Assembly (NCBI GenBank): GCA_001443005.1
Contig: LEKQ01000015.1
Coordinates: 62,001 to 126,000, forward strand
From: a bacterium GBS-1
GTDB taxonomy: Bacteria; Synergistota; GBS-1
Reading direction: 5' to 3'
Length of the DNA: 64,000 bases
Both the position numbers and the translations under genes were made by a program. Below the pieces are notes generated by a model, which searched no databases, had not been told where the DNA came from, and worked only from the letters and a program-made list of their open reading frames with translations. Below, in pieces: positions 36,476 to 46,352 of the stretch; position 1 is the first letter of the stretch; each line of letters opens with the position of its first letter.

Positions 36476-39400
36476 CACCAGTTAACCCTCCCTTTTCCTC
36501 CTCCTGATTTTCCTCGCCCTCCTCACCTTCAACCTCAACATCGAGACAAAGTCCCTGAAGTTCTTTAACTAGAACCTTGAACGATTCCGGTAAACCAGGT
36601 TCTGCAATCTCTTCTCCTTTAACTATAGCCTCGTAGGTTTTCATCCTGCCCGATATATCATCCGACTTTATGGTCAAAATCTCCTGAAGGGTATAAGCAG
36701 CGCCATACCCCTCAAGAGCCCACACCTCCATCTCCCCAAACCTCTGACCACCAAATTGGGCTTTTCCACCAAGAGGCTGTTGCGTTATGAGTGAGTATGG
36801 ACCTGTTGAGCGAGCATGGATCTTATCATCAACCATATGAATAAGCTTCATCATGTACATGTATCCCACCGTCACCTCTTGATCAAAGGGCTCACCTGTT
36901 CTACCATCGTAGAGAATCGTCTTACCTGTAGGTTTAAACCAAGGCTTTACTTCAGAAACCTTCCTTAATCCCTCTAACACATCTTTCTCTGTAGCCCCCT
37001 CAAATACCGGAGAGGCAACACTAAAACCAAACTCCTTCGCAACCACTCCTAAGTGAGCCTCAAGCACCTGACCAAGGTTCATTCTCGACGGAACGCCCAG
37101 AGGATTAAGAATGATGTCAACAGGCGTTCCATCAGGAAGATAAGGCATGTCCTCAACAGGTAATATCTTAGATATGACTCCTTTATTTCCGTGTCTACCA
37201 GCCATCTTATCACCAACAGATATCTTTCTTATCTGCGCAACATAAACTCTCACAAGTTTATTAACACCAGGGGGCAGCTCATCATTATTCTCACGGGAGA
37301 AAACTTTAACATCGACAACCTTCCCCCCCTCACCATGAGGAACCCTTAGTGATGTATCTCTAACCTCTCTCGCTTTTTCACCAAAGATCGCTCTAAGAAG
37401 CCTCTCCTCCGGAGTTAAATCCGTCTCCCCCTTAGGAGTAACCTTACCTACGAGTATATCCCCAGCCTTTACTTCAGCACCAATCCTGATTATTCCGTTC
37501 TCATCAAGATTCTTAAGCATGTCTTCCCCAACATTGGGAATATCTCTAGTTATCTCTTCTGGACCGAGCTTAGTCTCACGAGCCTCTATCTCATACTCCT
37601 CTATGTGAATTGAGGTATAAAGGTCTTCTTTAACCAACCGTTCACTTATAACTATTGCGTCCTCAAAGTTATAACCCTCCCACGGCATAAAAGCTACCAA
37701 AATGTTATTACCTAAAGCAAGCTCACCGTTATCAGTAGCCATACCATCTGCAATTACATCACCAGCTTTAATCTCCTCACCTTTACTAACGATGGGTCTT
37801 TGATTTATGCAGGTTCCCTGGTTAGACCTCTTAAACTTGAGAAGTTTATAGACATCTCTTTCGCCCTGAGGTGTCCTTATAACTATCTCATCAGCGCAGA
37901 CCTTCTCAACTATCCCACCCCTTTTAGCTATGACGACAGCACCGGAATCTATAGCAGCTTTCGCCTCTATACCTGTCCCTACGAGAGGGGCTTTAGGCTT
38001 CACAAGAGGAACAGCTTGGCGCTGCATGTTTGATCCCATAAGGGCTCTGTTGGCATCATCGTGCTCCAAGAAAGGTATAAGAGATGTGGAAACGCTAAAT
38101 ACCTGCTTAGGAGAGATATCGATGTAGTTAACCATTTTAGCATCAACCCATTCGATCTCTCCGCGATGACGCACTATAACTCTATCTTCCACGAAGTAAC
38201 CGTTTTCATCAACAGGGGTATTTGCCTGAGCTATATAATACTTATCCTCCTCATCAGCGGTAAGGTACTCTATCACCTCTGTAACCCTACCATCTACCAC
38301 CTTCCTATACGGAGTTTCTATAAAACCAAAATCGTTCACACGAGCATAGGTACTTAGAGATGTAACGAGTCCAATGTTCGGACCTTCAGGAGTCTCTATC
38401 GGGCATATCCTCCCATAGTGAGTATAATGAACATCCCTAACCTCAAAGCCAGCCCTCTCCCTCGTCAATCCTCCTGGTCCTAAAGCGCTCAACCTCCTTC
38501 TATGGGTTAACTCGGCCAGAGGATTGGTCTGATCCATAAACTGGGATAGCTGGCTTGAACCGAAGAACTCCTTAATAGCAGCAACAATGGGCCTCACATT
38601 TATCAATACTTGGGGTGTAACGCTCTCTATGTTCGGCTGAATGGTCATCCTTTCCCTAACAATTCTATCTACCCTCAAAAGCCCTACCCTAAACTGGTTC
38701 TGAAGAAGCTCTCCAACAGCCCTTACCCTTCTATTCCCTAAGTGATCTATGTCATCTATCTCCCCTTTACCATCCCTAAGCTGAAGAAGATAATCAACAA
38801 CCCCACAAATATCCTCCTTTTGTAAGGTCACAACCTCCAATGGAATGTCAAGCCCCAGCTTCTTATTAAGCTTGAATCTCCCAACTCTTCCCAGATTATA
38901 TCTTCTGGGATCAAAGAAAAGACTATTAGCGAATAGCTTTGCATTCTCAAGCCTCGCAGGCTCACTAGGCCTCAGCCTCCTAAAGAGGTCTATCAATGCA
39001 TCTTCCATAGTGGTTGTAGGATCTCTCTCCAATGTGTTAACTATAGCGGAGTCAATCTTATATAGGACAACCTTGGTAACACCTCTCTCAAGGAATAGCT
39101 CAAGATCCTCCTTAGTCAGTCGCTCCCCCTTTCTTGCAAGAACCTCCCCTGTTTCCGGATCTAAAACAGGCTCAGCGAGTATCTTACCTTTAACTAGATC
39201 TTCAAGTATCTCAGACTCATAAACCCCATCAGAAAAATGCTCGAGTATCTCCTGATTATCCCTAAAGCCAAGGACCTTGAGCAAAAGCGTAACGGGGACC
39301 TTCTTCCTTCTATCAACCTTAACGGATATTACCTCTCCTGGGGTGAGTTCAAATTCAAGCCACGCACCTCTATCAGGAATCAAACGTGCCGTAAATATCT

Positions 39401-39863
39401 CCCTACCCTGCGCTCCTGTTTCTTTGTCAAAATAAACGCCAGGCGATCTTATAAGCTGATTAACTATAACTCTTTCCGTTCCATTAACGATAAAGGTACC
39501 TCGCTCCGTCATCATGGGAAGCTCTCCCATGTAAACATCCTCTTCTTTGACCTCTCCAGTCTTACGGTTAACGAGCCTGAGTCTGGCAAAGAGCGGAGCT
39601 TGGTAGGAAAGATCCTTCTCCTTAGCTTCATATTCGTTATACTTTGGCTCCCCAAAGTAATAATCAACGAACTCTAGAACCAAATCTTGCTTGGCATTTT
39701 CAATGGGGAAAACCTCATCGAAAACCTCTCTAAGCCCTTTTTCCAAAAACCACTTGAAGGAAGATAATTGAACCTCTACGAGATTAGGCAGGGGGATCGC
39801 ATCCGAGGCCTTACCAAAAAGCAAACGCTTCTTTCCCCTTCCCACATCAATAAAATATCCCAT
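36465..39863 (-). CDS. rpoB: RNA polymerase beta subunit
   Basis: The 1132-residue subunit has [40 protein letters not shown] (rifampicin region), [15 protein letters not shown], the Lys-rich [19 protein letters not shown] and [17 protein letters not shown]. The frame opens at a TTG at 39887, but GAGGTGA lies 8 bases before the ATG at 39863, which gives the normal start [15 protein letters not shown]. The last 25 residues are very acidic (many Glu). The upstream ribosomal genes rplKAJL usually found beside rpoB are absent; tRNA-Arg and a terminator stand there instead. Confidence 0.98.
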   Translation of the reverse strand: MGYFIDVGRGKKRLLFGKASDAIPLPNLVEVQLSSFKWFLEKGLREVFDEVFPIENAKQDLVLEFVDYYFGEPKYNEYEAKEKDLSYQAPLFARLRLVNRKTGEVKEEDVYMGELPMMTERGTFIVNGTERVIVNQLIRSPGVYFDKETGAQGREIFTARLIPDRGAWLEFELTPGEVISVKVDRRKKVPVTLLLKVLGFRDNQEILEHFSDGVYESEILEDLVKGKILAEPVLDPETGEVLARKGERLTKEDLELFLERGVTKVVLYKIDSAIVNTLERDPTTTMEDALIDLFRRLRPSEPARLENAKLFANSLFFDPRRYNLGRVGRFKLNKKLGLDIPLEVVTLQKEDICGVVDYLLQLRDGKGEIDDIDHLGNRRVRAVGELLQNQFRVGLLRVDRIVRERMTIQPNIESVTPQVLINVRPIVAAIKEFFGSSQLSQFMDQTNPLAELTHRRRLSALGPGGLTRERAGFEVRDVHYTHYGRICPIETPEGPNIGLVTSLSTYARVNDFGFIETPYRKVVDGRVTEVIEYLTADEEDKYYIAQANTPVDENGYFVEDRVIVRHRGEIEWVDAKMVNYIDISPKQVFSVSTSLIPFLEHDDANRALMGSNMQRQAVPLVKPKAPLVGTGIEAKAAIDSGAVVIAKRGGIVEKVCADEIVIRTPQGERDVYKLLKFKRSNQGTCINQRPIVSKGEEIKAGDVIADGMATDNGELALGNNILVAFMPWEGYNFEDAIVISERLVKEDLYTSIHIEEYEIEARETKLGPEEITRDIPNVGEDMLKNLDENGIIRIGAEVKAGDILVGKVTPKGETDLTPEERLLRAIFGEKAREVRDTSLRVPHGEGGKVVDVKVFSRENNDELPPGVNKLVRVYVAQIRKISVGDKMAGRHGNKGVISKILPVEDMPYLPDGTPVDIILNPLGVPSRMNLGQVLEAHLGVVAKEFGFSVASPVFEGATEKDVLEGLRKVSEVKPWFKPTGKTILYDGRTGEPFDQEVTVGYMYMMKLIHMVDDKIHARSTGPYSLITQQPLGGKAQFGGQRFGEMEVWALEGYGAAYTLQEILTIKSDDISGRMKTYEAIVKGEEIAEPGLPESFKVLVKELQGLCLDVEVEGEEGEENQEEEKGGLTGDGD

Positions 39864-39942
39864 GCACAAAATCACCTCACCGGGCAATAAGCTTGGGAGG
39901 GAACAGGTGACGACAAGTTATGATACTAACAAAGGGAGGAAT

Positions 39943-39975
39943 AAAAAAGCAAGCATGGAATAACCCCACGCTTGC
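39943..39975 (-). terminator. Terminator between tRNA-Arg and rpoB
   Basis: On the minus strand GCAAGCGTGG (39975-39966) pairs with CCATGCTTGC (39958-39949), with one G-T wobble, around a 7-base loop, followed by TTTTTT. It likely ends the transcript carrying tRNA-Arg; it could also act as an attenuator of rpoBC. Between it and rpoB, TTGCTT and TAGTAT (18 bases apart) form a weak promoter candidate. Confidence 0.85.
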
Positions 39976-40061
39976 CTAAAAAACACACTTTTAACCTCTT
40001 TTACGTTTCCTTTTAAGTTATTACTTACGTTTAGGCTCAAAACCTTTTAATCAACCTCCAT

Positions 40062-40137
40062 TGGCGTGCCTGGCGGGAGTCGAACCCGCGACCTTTGGAT
40101 CCGGAGTCCAACGCTCTATCCACTGAGCTACAGGCAC
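40062..40137 (-). tRNA. tRNA-Arg(CCG)
   Basis: Read on the minus strand, acceptor GTGCCTG pairs with CAGGCAC, then discriminator G and an encoded CCA. The D-arm is GCTCAGTGGATAGAGC. The anticodon loop is CTCCGGA (anticodon CCG) on stem TTGGA/TCCAA, and the T-arm is CGGGTTCGACTCCCG. It lies 60 bases after the response-regulator gene and before a terminator. Confidence 0.97.
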
Positions 40138-40197
40138 GCCTTACACAAATAAAGCATACTCCAAAAACCCTTTCATGTCAAGCTGCTCAGAATATTA

Positions 40198-40578
40198 CTA
40201 AACTTTGCTCTTACCCTGCTTGAGGTATTGTTGAATGGTAGTCCTAAGTTTTGCTGGGCTAAAAGGTTTAAAGAGAACATCTTTAACGCCAAAGGCTCTT
40301 ATCTTATCAATCAACGATCTTTCACTTAAAGCAGTTAAAACAATAACAGGAATGTTTTCATACCCCTTAATCTTTACGAACTCCTGCATAAAGGAGATTC
40401 CGTCCATCTCTGGCATCATTATATCTAAAAGAATTAAAGATGGCTTAATCTTCTTAAGGATATCTAAAGCTTCTCTGCCATTGGAGGCTTCGAGTATAGT
40501 TATACCTTTCTCTGAAAGAACCTGATTTATCAAATCCCTAACTAAAGGAGAATCATCCACCACAAGAATGGTGTTCAT
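40198..40578 (-). CDS. Response-regulator receiver protein, CheY-like
   Basis: This 126-residue protein is a lone receiver domain. The acidic pair is Asp8-Asp9 (VVDDS), the phosphorylation site Asp52 (LLDIMMPEMDG), the switch Thr82 (VLTALSE), and Lys104 (FKPF). There is no output domain. It overlaps the ARPP-1 gene by 4 bases. No kinase is nearby, so the partner is unknown. It could act on flagella, or as a phosphate relay, or by binding other proteins. Confidence 0.95.
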   Translation of the reverse strand: MNTILVVDDSPLVRDLINQVLSEKGITILEASNGREALDILKKIKPSLILLDIMMPEMDGISFMQEFVKIKGYENIPVIVLTALSERSLIDKIRAFGVKDVLFKPFSPAKLRTTIQQYLKQGKSKV

Positions 40579-41492
40579 TTTTTAACCTTAAAAACAGAAA
40601 GGTGAAGGAATCCATCTTCAAGGAATAAAACCTTTCCGATCATCATACCTTTCTCTTCAAACCTAAGCTCCTTTCCAGAACCACAGGGGGCATCATAAAC
40701 CCTGGCCTTTCCTAAAGGTAAAGAACCGATGAACCCCCTTATCTTATTGATCGACACACTTATTTTACCTTTAATTAAAAAACCCTCCAAAAGGTAACTC
40801 CTTAAAAGCTTTCTCCAAAGCTTCAATAGAAGATCCCTACTTCCAAAGAGATCAAAAGAGGTAAGAGCCGGTGTATCAACGATAAGTCCGGAAATCTCCC
40901 CACCCAGATCCCCAAACTCAGTCAAGTAGCTCTCTATTTCTTCTCTCAAGCTCCTATAAGCATCGTTAATTGAACGAGTTTTAGAGGAAACCTTCAAAGT
41001 TGATAGAGTCCTTTCTATGTTCTCCCACAGAGATCTTTGATCAGACTTATAACCTCTATTTTCAGAGAGAGACCTACTTACACCTTTGCATAAAATCATC
41101 CTTAAGGACGGATTAAGTAGTGCAAGCGCAGGTATGAAATCCATGCTTCCACTCCATCTCTTTTCCTCCACGCAAGAAACAGGTATCTCGTACTCTTTCC
41201 CGCCCTCAAGCCACAGCGAGGTATTAACCACCCTATCTTGACGTGCTCCCATAATCCCCTCCCCATCAACTATAAAGGTTGGCTTATCCGACAGGTTTCT
41301 AAACCTCACAGCATCAACGCGGGGGGGTTCAAGTTCAGATATAACGAAGTTGCCTTCTTCCAAAGTGAGAAAATCTCTTTCTACTCCAGCTTGAACAGCC
41401 TTAAGGGGGTAGAGGATAACGTTTCTTATAAATATAGGTTCCTGAATCTCCACACTTCTTAGAAAATCTCCCAACTCCTCAACTTTCACCAA
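40575..41492 (-). CDS. ARPP-1 domain protein (DUF6569-like), unknown function
   Basis: The 305-residue protein shows the ARPP-1 pattern: FIRNVILYPL near the start, FLTLEEGNFVISEL, IVDGEGIMGARQDRVVNTSLWL, and the diagnostic EIPVSCVEEKRWSGS. The C-terminal part contains helices and RVYDAPCGSGKEL. The family name reflects genome neighbourhoods, and its function is not known. It overlaps livF by 14 bases and the receiver gene by 4, so it sits in the liv transcript. No signal peptide. Confidence 0.8.
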   Translation of the reverse strand: MVKVEELGDFLRSVEIQEPIFIRNVILYPLKAVQAGVERDFLTLEEGNFVISELEPPRVDAVRFRNLSDKPTFIVDGEGIMGARQDRVVNTSLWLEGGKEYEIPVSCVEEKRWSGSMDFIPALALLNPSLRMILCKGVSRSLSENRGYKSDQRSLWENIERTLSTLKVSSKTRSINDAYRSLREEIESYLTEFGDLGGEISGLIVDTPALTSFDLFGSRDLLLKLWRKLLRSYLLEGFLIKGKISVSINKIRGFIGSLPLGKARVYDAPCGSGKELRFEEKGMMIGKVLFLEDGFLHLSVFKVKK

Positions 41493-42183
41493 GGTACACC
41501 TTCCTTACCCTATCATCATTAAGGAGATCGGAACCAGTACCCTCCATAGTTATTTTACCAGTTTCAAGAACATAACCATAATGGGCTATCTTCAAAGCAG
41601 CGCGAGCATTTTGCTCTATCAAAAGGATAGTTCTCCCTTCCTCATTAATGTGTTTTATGACCTCAAAAACCTCCCTAACAAGTAAGGGTGCCAAGCCCAA
41701 AGAAGGTTCATCCATCATTAGGAGCTTAGGTCTGCTCATCAGCGCTCTTCCCAAAGCTAACATCTGCTGCTCTCCACCTGAAAGGGTACCCGCCTTTTGC
41801 CAAGCCCTCTCCTTAAGACGAGGAAAAAGCTCAAAAATCCAACGTAAATCTTCTTCTACCTCATCACGGTTATCTCTATGGTAAGCGCCCATAAGTAAGT
41901 TTTCCATAACTGTGAGATTGGGAAAAACCCTCCTGCCCTCCGGAACCATAGATACTCCCATCCTCACTATTTCATGGGTGGGCTTACCAACCAACTCTAC
42001 ATCATCGAGCCTTATCGACCCTTTAGCATCGACTAAACCACAAATAGCCTTCAAGGTAGTGGTCTTACCAGCACCATTTGCACCTATCAGCGTTACAATT
42101 TTGCCCTGAGGAACGTTGAAAGTTATACCCTTTAAAGCATGTATTCCTCCATAAAAGACATGAAGGTTCTCTACTACGAGCAT
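41479..42183 (-). CDS. livF: Branched-chain amino acid ABC transporter ATPase (LivF)
   Basis: This 234-residue ATPase has Walker A GANGAGKTTTLKAICG, signature LSGGEQQMLALGRAL, Walker B KLLMMDEPSLGLAP and the switch region ILLIEQNARAAL. It is the smaller of two Liv ATPases. It is adjacent to livG (no gap) and overlaps the ARPP-1 gene. As part of the Liv-type importer it powers uptake of branched-chain or other amino acids. Confidence 0.95.
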   Translation of the reverse strand: MLVVENLHVFYGGIHALKGITFNVPQGKIVTLIGANGAGKTTTLKAICGLVDAKGSIRLDDVELVGKPTHEIVRMGVSMVPEGRRVFPNLTVMENLLMGAYHRDNRDEVEEDLRWIFELFPRLKERAWQKAGTLSGGEQQMLALGRALMSRPKLLMMDEPSLGLAPLLVREVFEVIKHINEEGRTILLIEQNARAALKIAHYGYVLETGKITMEGTGSDLLNDDRVRKVYLGES

Positions 42184-42954
42184 CTAAGCCTCAGCCTCCC
42201 CCAAGTAAGCCTCTATAACCTTGGGATCCCTCTGTATAGCCTCTGGTGGGCCCTCAGCTATACTGACACCGTGATCCATAACCCTTATCCTTTCACATAT
42301 ACCCATAACAACCTTCATATCATGTTCTATCAATAATATTGTAACACCAAACATCTCACGGACCATCTTTATAAAATTCATGAGATCCTGAGTCTCATAG
42401 GGATTCATACCAGCAGCTGGTTCATCCAAGAGTAAAAGCTTGGGATGAGTTGCCAAAGCTCTCGCTATCTCAAGCTTCCTCTGCTGCCCATAAGGTAAAG
42501 CCCCCGCGATAAAATCCTCATATCCAGAGAGTCCCACCTTCCTTAAAAGCTCCAGTGCCTCTTCCCTGAAGGTTTCTTCCTCCCTAGAATATCTCGGAAG
42601 TCTCAAGACAGCCTCAAGGAGACCAGATTTAAGCTGATGGTGGAACGAAACCATAACATTGTCAAGAACCGTAAGGTCCTTAAAAAGCCTTATATTTTGA
42701 AAGGTTCTGGCTATCCCTCTTGAAATTATATAGTTCGTTGGCTTACCTGTTATATCCTCTCCATCAAAGTATATTCTACCTGAAACTGGCGTATAAACCC
42801 CTGTAATTAGGTTAAACACCGTCGTCTTACCAGCACCATTAGGCCCAATCAATCCAACCAACTCGCCCTTCTTAATATCTATGCTGAAGTCATTGACGGC
42901 TCTTAAACCACCAAAGTCCATAGTTACTCCCTCAAGTTTTAGAAGAGCTTCCAA
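42184..42954 (-). CDS. livG: Branched-chain amino acid ABC transporter ATPase (LivG)
   Basis: The 256-residue ATPase has Walker A GPNGAGKTTVFNLITG, Walker B LLLLDEPAAGMNPYE, signature region LPYGQQRKLEIARAL and switch ILLIEHDMKVVM. The LivG-specific C-terminal extension is present. It starts with a TTG at 42954 that overlaps the end of livM by 23 bases. Confidence 0.95.
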   Translation of the reverse strand: MEALLKLEGVTMDFGGLRAVNDFSIDIKKGELVGLIGPNGAGKTTVFNLITGVYTPVSGRIYFDGEDITGKPTNYIISRGIARTFQNIRLFKDLTVLDNVMVSFHHQLKSGLLEAVLRLPRYSREEETFREEALELLRKVGLSGYEDFIAGALPYGQQRKLEIARALATHPKLLLLDEPAAGMNPYETQDLMNFIKMVREMFGVTILLIEHDMKVVMGICERIRVMDHGVSIAEGPPEAIQRDPKVIEAYLGEAEA

Positions 42955-44032
42955 GATCCTCCACCCCCTTAACCGGGTAAATGCGGTTTATTATGAAGTC
43001 CCAAGAAAGCTCCTTTCTACCCATAAGCCCCTTCTGCCAATAAAGCATTATGAATATCAGAAGGACCGAGAAAACAACCATTCTCATGCCAGGAATCCCA
43101 GGAATGTGGATAGACCCTATGTTTATGGGATTTTCAACGGACCTTAAAAGCTCTGAGAGCACAACGAACACTAATGAAGCGAAAACAGAACCTGTAAAGC
43201 TTCCTAACCCACCAAGAACTATTATTATGAGAAGATTGAAGGTAAAGAAGAAAGAAAAAAGCTTCGGGTCTATCGTCCCCAGCAGGGAAGCAAGAAGCCC
43301 CCCTCCTATACCTAAGAAAAATCCCGATATGACCAAAGCAAGAAGCTTATGCTTTTTAACATCTATACCTACCGCCTCAGCTGCTATTTCATCCTCCCTT
43401 ATCGCTTCAAAGGCCCTTCCATAGCTCGAGCTCCTAAGCAACCTCATGAAGAAATACGTTAGGATGGCCCAACCACATGTCCAATAAAGGTTTACATATC
43501 TTGGTATATCCTTGAGCCCTAAGGATCCATTGGTGATGAATATCAGGTTATTAGCTAAAACCACGATTATCTCACCAAAGCCAAGCGTGACTATAGCAAG
43601 GTAATCTCCCCTAAGCTTAAAGGAAGGGATACCAAGCAAATAGGCAAAAATGGCCCCGAATACCCCTGCGAGCATAAGAGATGGCAAAAAGGGTAGGCAA
43701 ATGGAGTTTAATGGCCAGATCAAGGGTTCTATTATGTAGGAAATGGCCTTATTATCAACCGGCATCGTTAACAAAGCAACGATGTAAGCTCCCAAAGCTA
43801 TAAAGGCATTTGGCCCCAGCATAAACTGTCCTAAAACCCCATTTACGAGATTATAAGCCATAGCCATCGTCATATAAACAGCGGAAACGTTTATAATCCT
43901 CACGGTGTAAGGATCAAGAATCTCCTCAGCTTTAGACAAAAAGAGAAAAATAGACCCAACTAACAATAGGTTCAAGATTAACCTAACCTTGTTCCTCTTC
44001 TTGAATATAATCTTCTTTTCAGAGAAAGTCAT
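42932..44032 (-). CDS. livM: Branched-chain amino acid ABC transporter permease (LivM)
   Basis: This 366-residue permease has about nine membrane segments, and the LivM patterns GQFMLGPNAFIALGAYIVALL, KLRGDYLAIVTLGFGEI and FEAIREDEIAAEAVGID. It forms the channel with LivH. It lies 7 bases after livH and overlaps livG. Confidence 0.94.
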   Translation of the reverse strand: MTFSEKKIIFKKRNKVRLILNLLLVGSIFLFLSKAEEILDPYTVRIINVSAVYMTMAMAYNLVNGVLGQFMLGPNAFIALGAYIVALLTMPVDNKAISYIIEPLIWPLNSICLPFLPSLMLAGVFGAIFAYLLGIPSFKLRGDYLAIVTLGFGEIIVVLANNLIFITNGSLGLKDIPRYVNLYWTCGWAILTYFFMRLLRSSSYGRAFEAIREDEIAAEAVGIDVKKHKLLALVISGFFLGIGGGLLASLLGTIDPKLFSFFFTFNLLIIIVLGGLGSFTGSVFASLVFVVLSELLRSVENPINIGSIHIPGIPGMRMVVFSVLLIFIMLYWQKGLMGRKELSWDFIINRIYPVKGVEDLGSSSKT

Positions 44033-44039
44033 TTCAGCA

Positions 44040-44933
44040 TCACACCTTCTCTCTCAAGGGTTCTCCCAGAAGTCCGGTCGGTTTAAAGAGAAGCACAGCT
44101 ATTAGAATTGCGAAAGCTATGGCATCTCTATACCCTGCTATGTGAGGCATAAATGCAACTACAAGGATCTCTATCATCCCCAAAAGAAAGCCACCCAACA
44201 TCGCCCCGAATATATTCCCTATCCCACCAAAGACAGCTGCTATGAAAGCCTTAAGTCCAGGCATAATACCCATATAAGGATTTATCTGAGGAAACCTTAT
44301 CGCCCACATTATACCCCCAGCAGCAGCCAAGGCGGACCCCACAGCGAAAGTAATGGCTATAACTCTATCAATGTTGACCCCCATAAGGCTAGTAGTCTCC
44401 ATATCGGTTGCCACAGCTCTCATAGCCATACCAACCTTAGTCTTATAAACTAAGAAAACCAAGCATAAAAGAAGAACCCCCGCTATTACAGGTATCCATA
44501 TCGTGAACGACATAATATAAACTCCTTTCAAGTTTAACCCTATATCAAGTATTGGTGGACGCGGGAAAGCCTTAGGCCTACCTCCAAATATAACAAGACC
44601 AAGGCTCTCCAGCAAAAAGGAAACACCTATAGCCGTTATTAAAGCTGATATTCTAGGCGCTCTCCTCAAAGGTCTATAAGCTCCAACATATATCGAAACC
44701 CCTAAAAGACTTGTCAACCCAATAGCTACTATCCAAGATATCTGCCAAGGCATGTGAAACATAAGCACACCAAAGTAAGCCAAATAGCAACCCACCATCA
44801 TAACATCGCCATGAGCAAAGTTTATCAATCTAATTATCCCATAAACCATGGTATAACCTATAGCCACAAGAGCATATAGGCTACCTAAAGAAACCCCATT
44901 AGCTAATTGCTGAAGCAAATCTACAAATCCCAC
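44040..44933 (-). CDS. livH: Branched-chain amino acid ABC transporter permease (LivH)
   Basis: The 297-residue permease starts LQQLANGVSLGSLYALVAIGYTMVYG, followed by the family motif INFAHGDVMMVG. The ATP-coupling segment RAVATDMETTSLMGVN and the C-terminal VFGGIGNIFGAMLGGFLLG fit LivH. It lies 110 bases downstream of livK, with a hairpin between. Confidence 0.95.
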   Translation of the reverse strand: MGFVDLLQQLANGVSLGSLYALVAIGYTMVYGIIRLINFAHGDVMMVGCYLAYFGVLMFHMPWQISWIVAIGLTSLLGVSIYVGAYRPLRRAPRISALITAIGVSFLLESLGLVIFGGRPKAFPRPPILDIGLNLKGVYIMSFTIWIPVIAGVLLLCLVFLVYKTKVGMAMRAVATDMETTSLMGVNIDRVIAITFAVGSALAAAGGIMWAIRFPQINPYMGIMPGLKAFIAAVFGGIGNIFGAMLGGFLLGMIEILVVAFMPHIAGYRDAIAFAILIAVLLFKPTGLLGEPLREKV

Positions 44934-44968
44934 CTTTTAAATCGCCTCCTTATTAAAGACAAAAGAGG

Positions 44969-45001
44969 ACCGGTGGCTCTCTTAGCCAAGAGGCCACCGG
45001 T
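44969..45001 (-). promoter_or_regulatory. Hairpin between livK and livH
   Basis: ACCGGTGGC (44969-44977) pairs with GCCACCGGT (44993-45001), and inside it CTCTT pairs with AAGAG, giving a 14-base-pair stem with one bulge and a 4-base loop. On the minus strand only a weak T-run (CCTCTTTTGTC) follows. Such hairpins after binding-protein genes often reduce downstream expression or stabilise the upstream mRNA. Confidence 0.6.
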
Positions 45002-45043
45002 ACATTAACGTTCGAAAAGCGAAGCCTTCTTAAATCCTAAGTC

Positions 45044-46162
45044 TTAGGGTTTAACTATATCAAGATAGGCAAACTGCCCATCCTTAACAGTTTGAATAAC
45101 CACAGGTCTTATAGCGTTGTGATTCTCATCAAATCCGAATTCGCCCATCAATCCAGTGAAGCTCTTTATATTCTCAAGGGCATCTCTTATCTTAGCAGGA
45201 TTTGCCTCTCCAGCCTTCTCAATAGCATGTACCAAGACGAAGTAGGCCTCTGCAGCTAAAGCCGCAAAGGAGTCGGTATCCTTATTAAACTTCTTGCGAT
45301 ATGCCTCGACGAACTTCTTGCCTATATCGGTAGCTACAGCCTTCTGATCATAGAAGTTAGTGAAGTATATACCCTCTACGGCTTTGCCTCCTATCTGTAT
45401 AAGCTCTGGTGCATAGGAACCGTCAGCCGAGAATATGATGGACTTAACACCTAGCTCACGAGCCTGCTTGGTAAAAAGCGCTATCTCCGAATAGTACCCA
45501 GGAATGTATATGATGTCAGGCTCCTTAGCTTTAACGGCAGTAACCTGAGCAGTAAAGTCCTGATCGCCCGTTCTATACATAACCTTAGCAACTATCTCGC
45601 CCCCAAGCTTCTTAAAGTTCTCCTCAAAGAAGTTAGCTAAACCAACGCAGTAGTCCTGCTGGACATCCACAACTAGGGCTGCCTTTCGAGCTTTCAAGGT
45701 CTCATAAGCGTATTTTGCAGCTATCTGCCCTTGGAAGGGATCTATAAAGCAAACACGGAATAAATACTTCTTCCCTTGCGTAACAAGAGGATTCGTAGCG
45801 GTAGGTGAAATCATAGGTACACCATACTGCTCGGCTATAGCTCCACCGGACATCGTAACTGAACTAATCGCTTCACCTATGATAGCGCAAACCTTCTCAA
45901 GCTTAATAAGCCTTTCAACAGCGTTTGCTCCTTCAACCTTATCTCCCTTGCTATCAACAAGGACAAGTTCAACTTCCTTCCCTAAGACGGTTGGGAACAT
46001 TTCTTTCGCCACCTGAATACCGGCCCATTCCATCTGCCCATATGCTGCCACAGGACCAGTCATAGGTAGACACACGCCTATCCTTACCTTATCAGCAGCC
46101 CAAGCTAATGAAAAGGAAGAGAAAACCAATCCAAGGATCACAAGTAACCATACACGCTTCAT
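45044..46162 (-). CDS. livK: Branched-chain amino acid ABC transporter binding protein (LivK/LivJ family)
   Basis: The 372-residue protein has a signal peptide (residues 1-22, ending AWAADK). The mature part begins VRIGVCLPMTGPVAAYGQMEW, and includes AIIGEAISSVTMSGG and VPMISPTATNPLVTQG. It binds amino acids in the periplasm and delivers them to LivHM. GGGAGGGG precedes the ATG. A near-consensus promoter is upstream. The exact ligand (Leu/Ile/Val or another amino acid) cannot be told from the sequence. Confidence 0.95.
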   Translation of the reverse strand: MKRVWLLVILGLVFSSFSLAWAADKVRIGVCLPMTGPVAAYGQMEWAGIQVAKEMFPTVLGKEVELVLVDSKGDKVEGANAVERLIKLEKVCAIIGEAISSVTMSGGAIAEQYGVPMISPTATNPLVTQGKKYLFRVCFIDPFQGQIAAKYAYETLKARKAALVVDVQQDYCVGLANFFEENFKKLGGEIVAKVMYRTGDQDFTAQVTAVKAKEPDIIYIPGYYSEIALFTKQARELGVKSIIFSADGSYAPELIQIGGKAVEGIYFTNFYDQKAVATDIGKKFVEAYRKKFNKDTDSFAALAAEAYFVLVHAIEKAGEANPAKIRDALENIKSFTGLMGEFGFDENHNAIRPVVIQTVKDGQFAYLDIVKP

Positions 46163-46206
46163 TTGAAAAACCCCTCCCTTCTTATTAGAAGTAGTACTTA
46201 GAATGA

Positions 46207-46235
46207 AGTATACATATTATATTCAAGGAAGTCAA
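46207..46235 (-). promoter_or_regulatory. Promoter of livK
   Basis: On the minus strand a -35 TTGACT (46235-46230) and a -10 TATACT (46212-46207) are separated by exactly 17 bases. The start would lie near 46200, about 38 bases before the ATG. An inverted repeat TTTTAGC...GCTAAAA (about 46239-46281) brackets the upstream side and could be an operator. Confidence 0.75.
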
Positions 46236-46308
46236 CTATTTTAGCCCAAGATCTCTATTACAATTTAGATGATCAGCTAAAAATATCAAGTGTATAAACC
46301 GATAGCTG

Positions 46309-46317
46309 TGATATAAT
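46309..46317 (+). promoter_or_regulatory. Extended -10 promoter of the exported coiled-coil gene
   Basis: TGATATAAT is an extended -10 element, 35 bases before the ATG at 46353. No -35 match is seen. It is divergent to the livK promoter in the 190-base space. Confidence 0.6.
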
Positions 46318-46352
46318 TTCAGTTGAGAACTTGAAAGGGAGGGATAGCTAAG

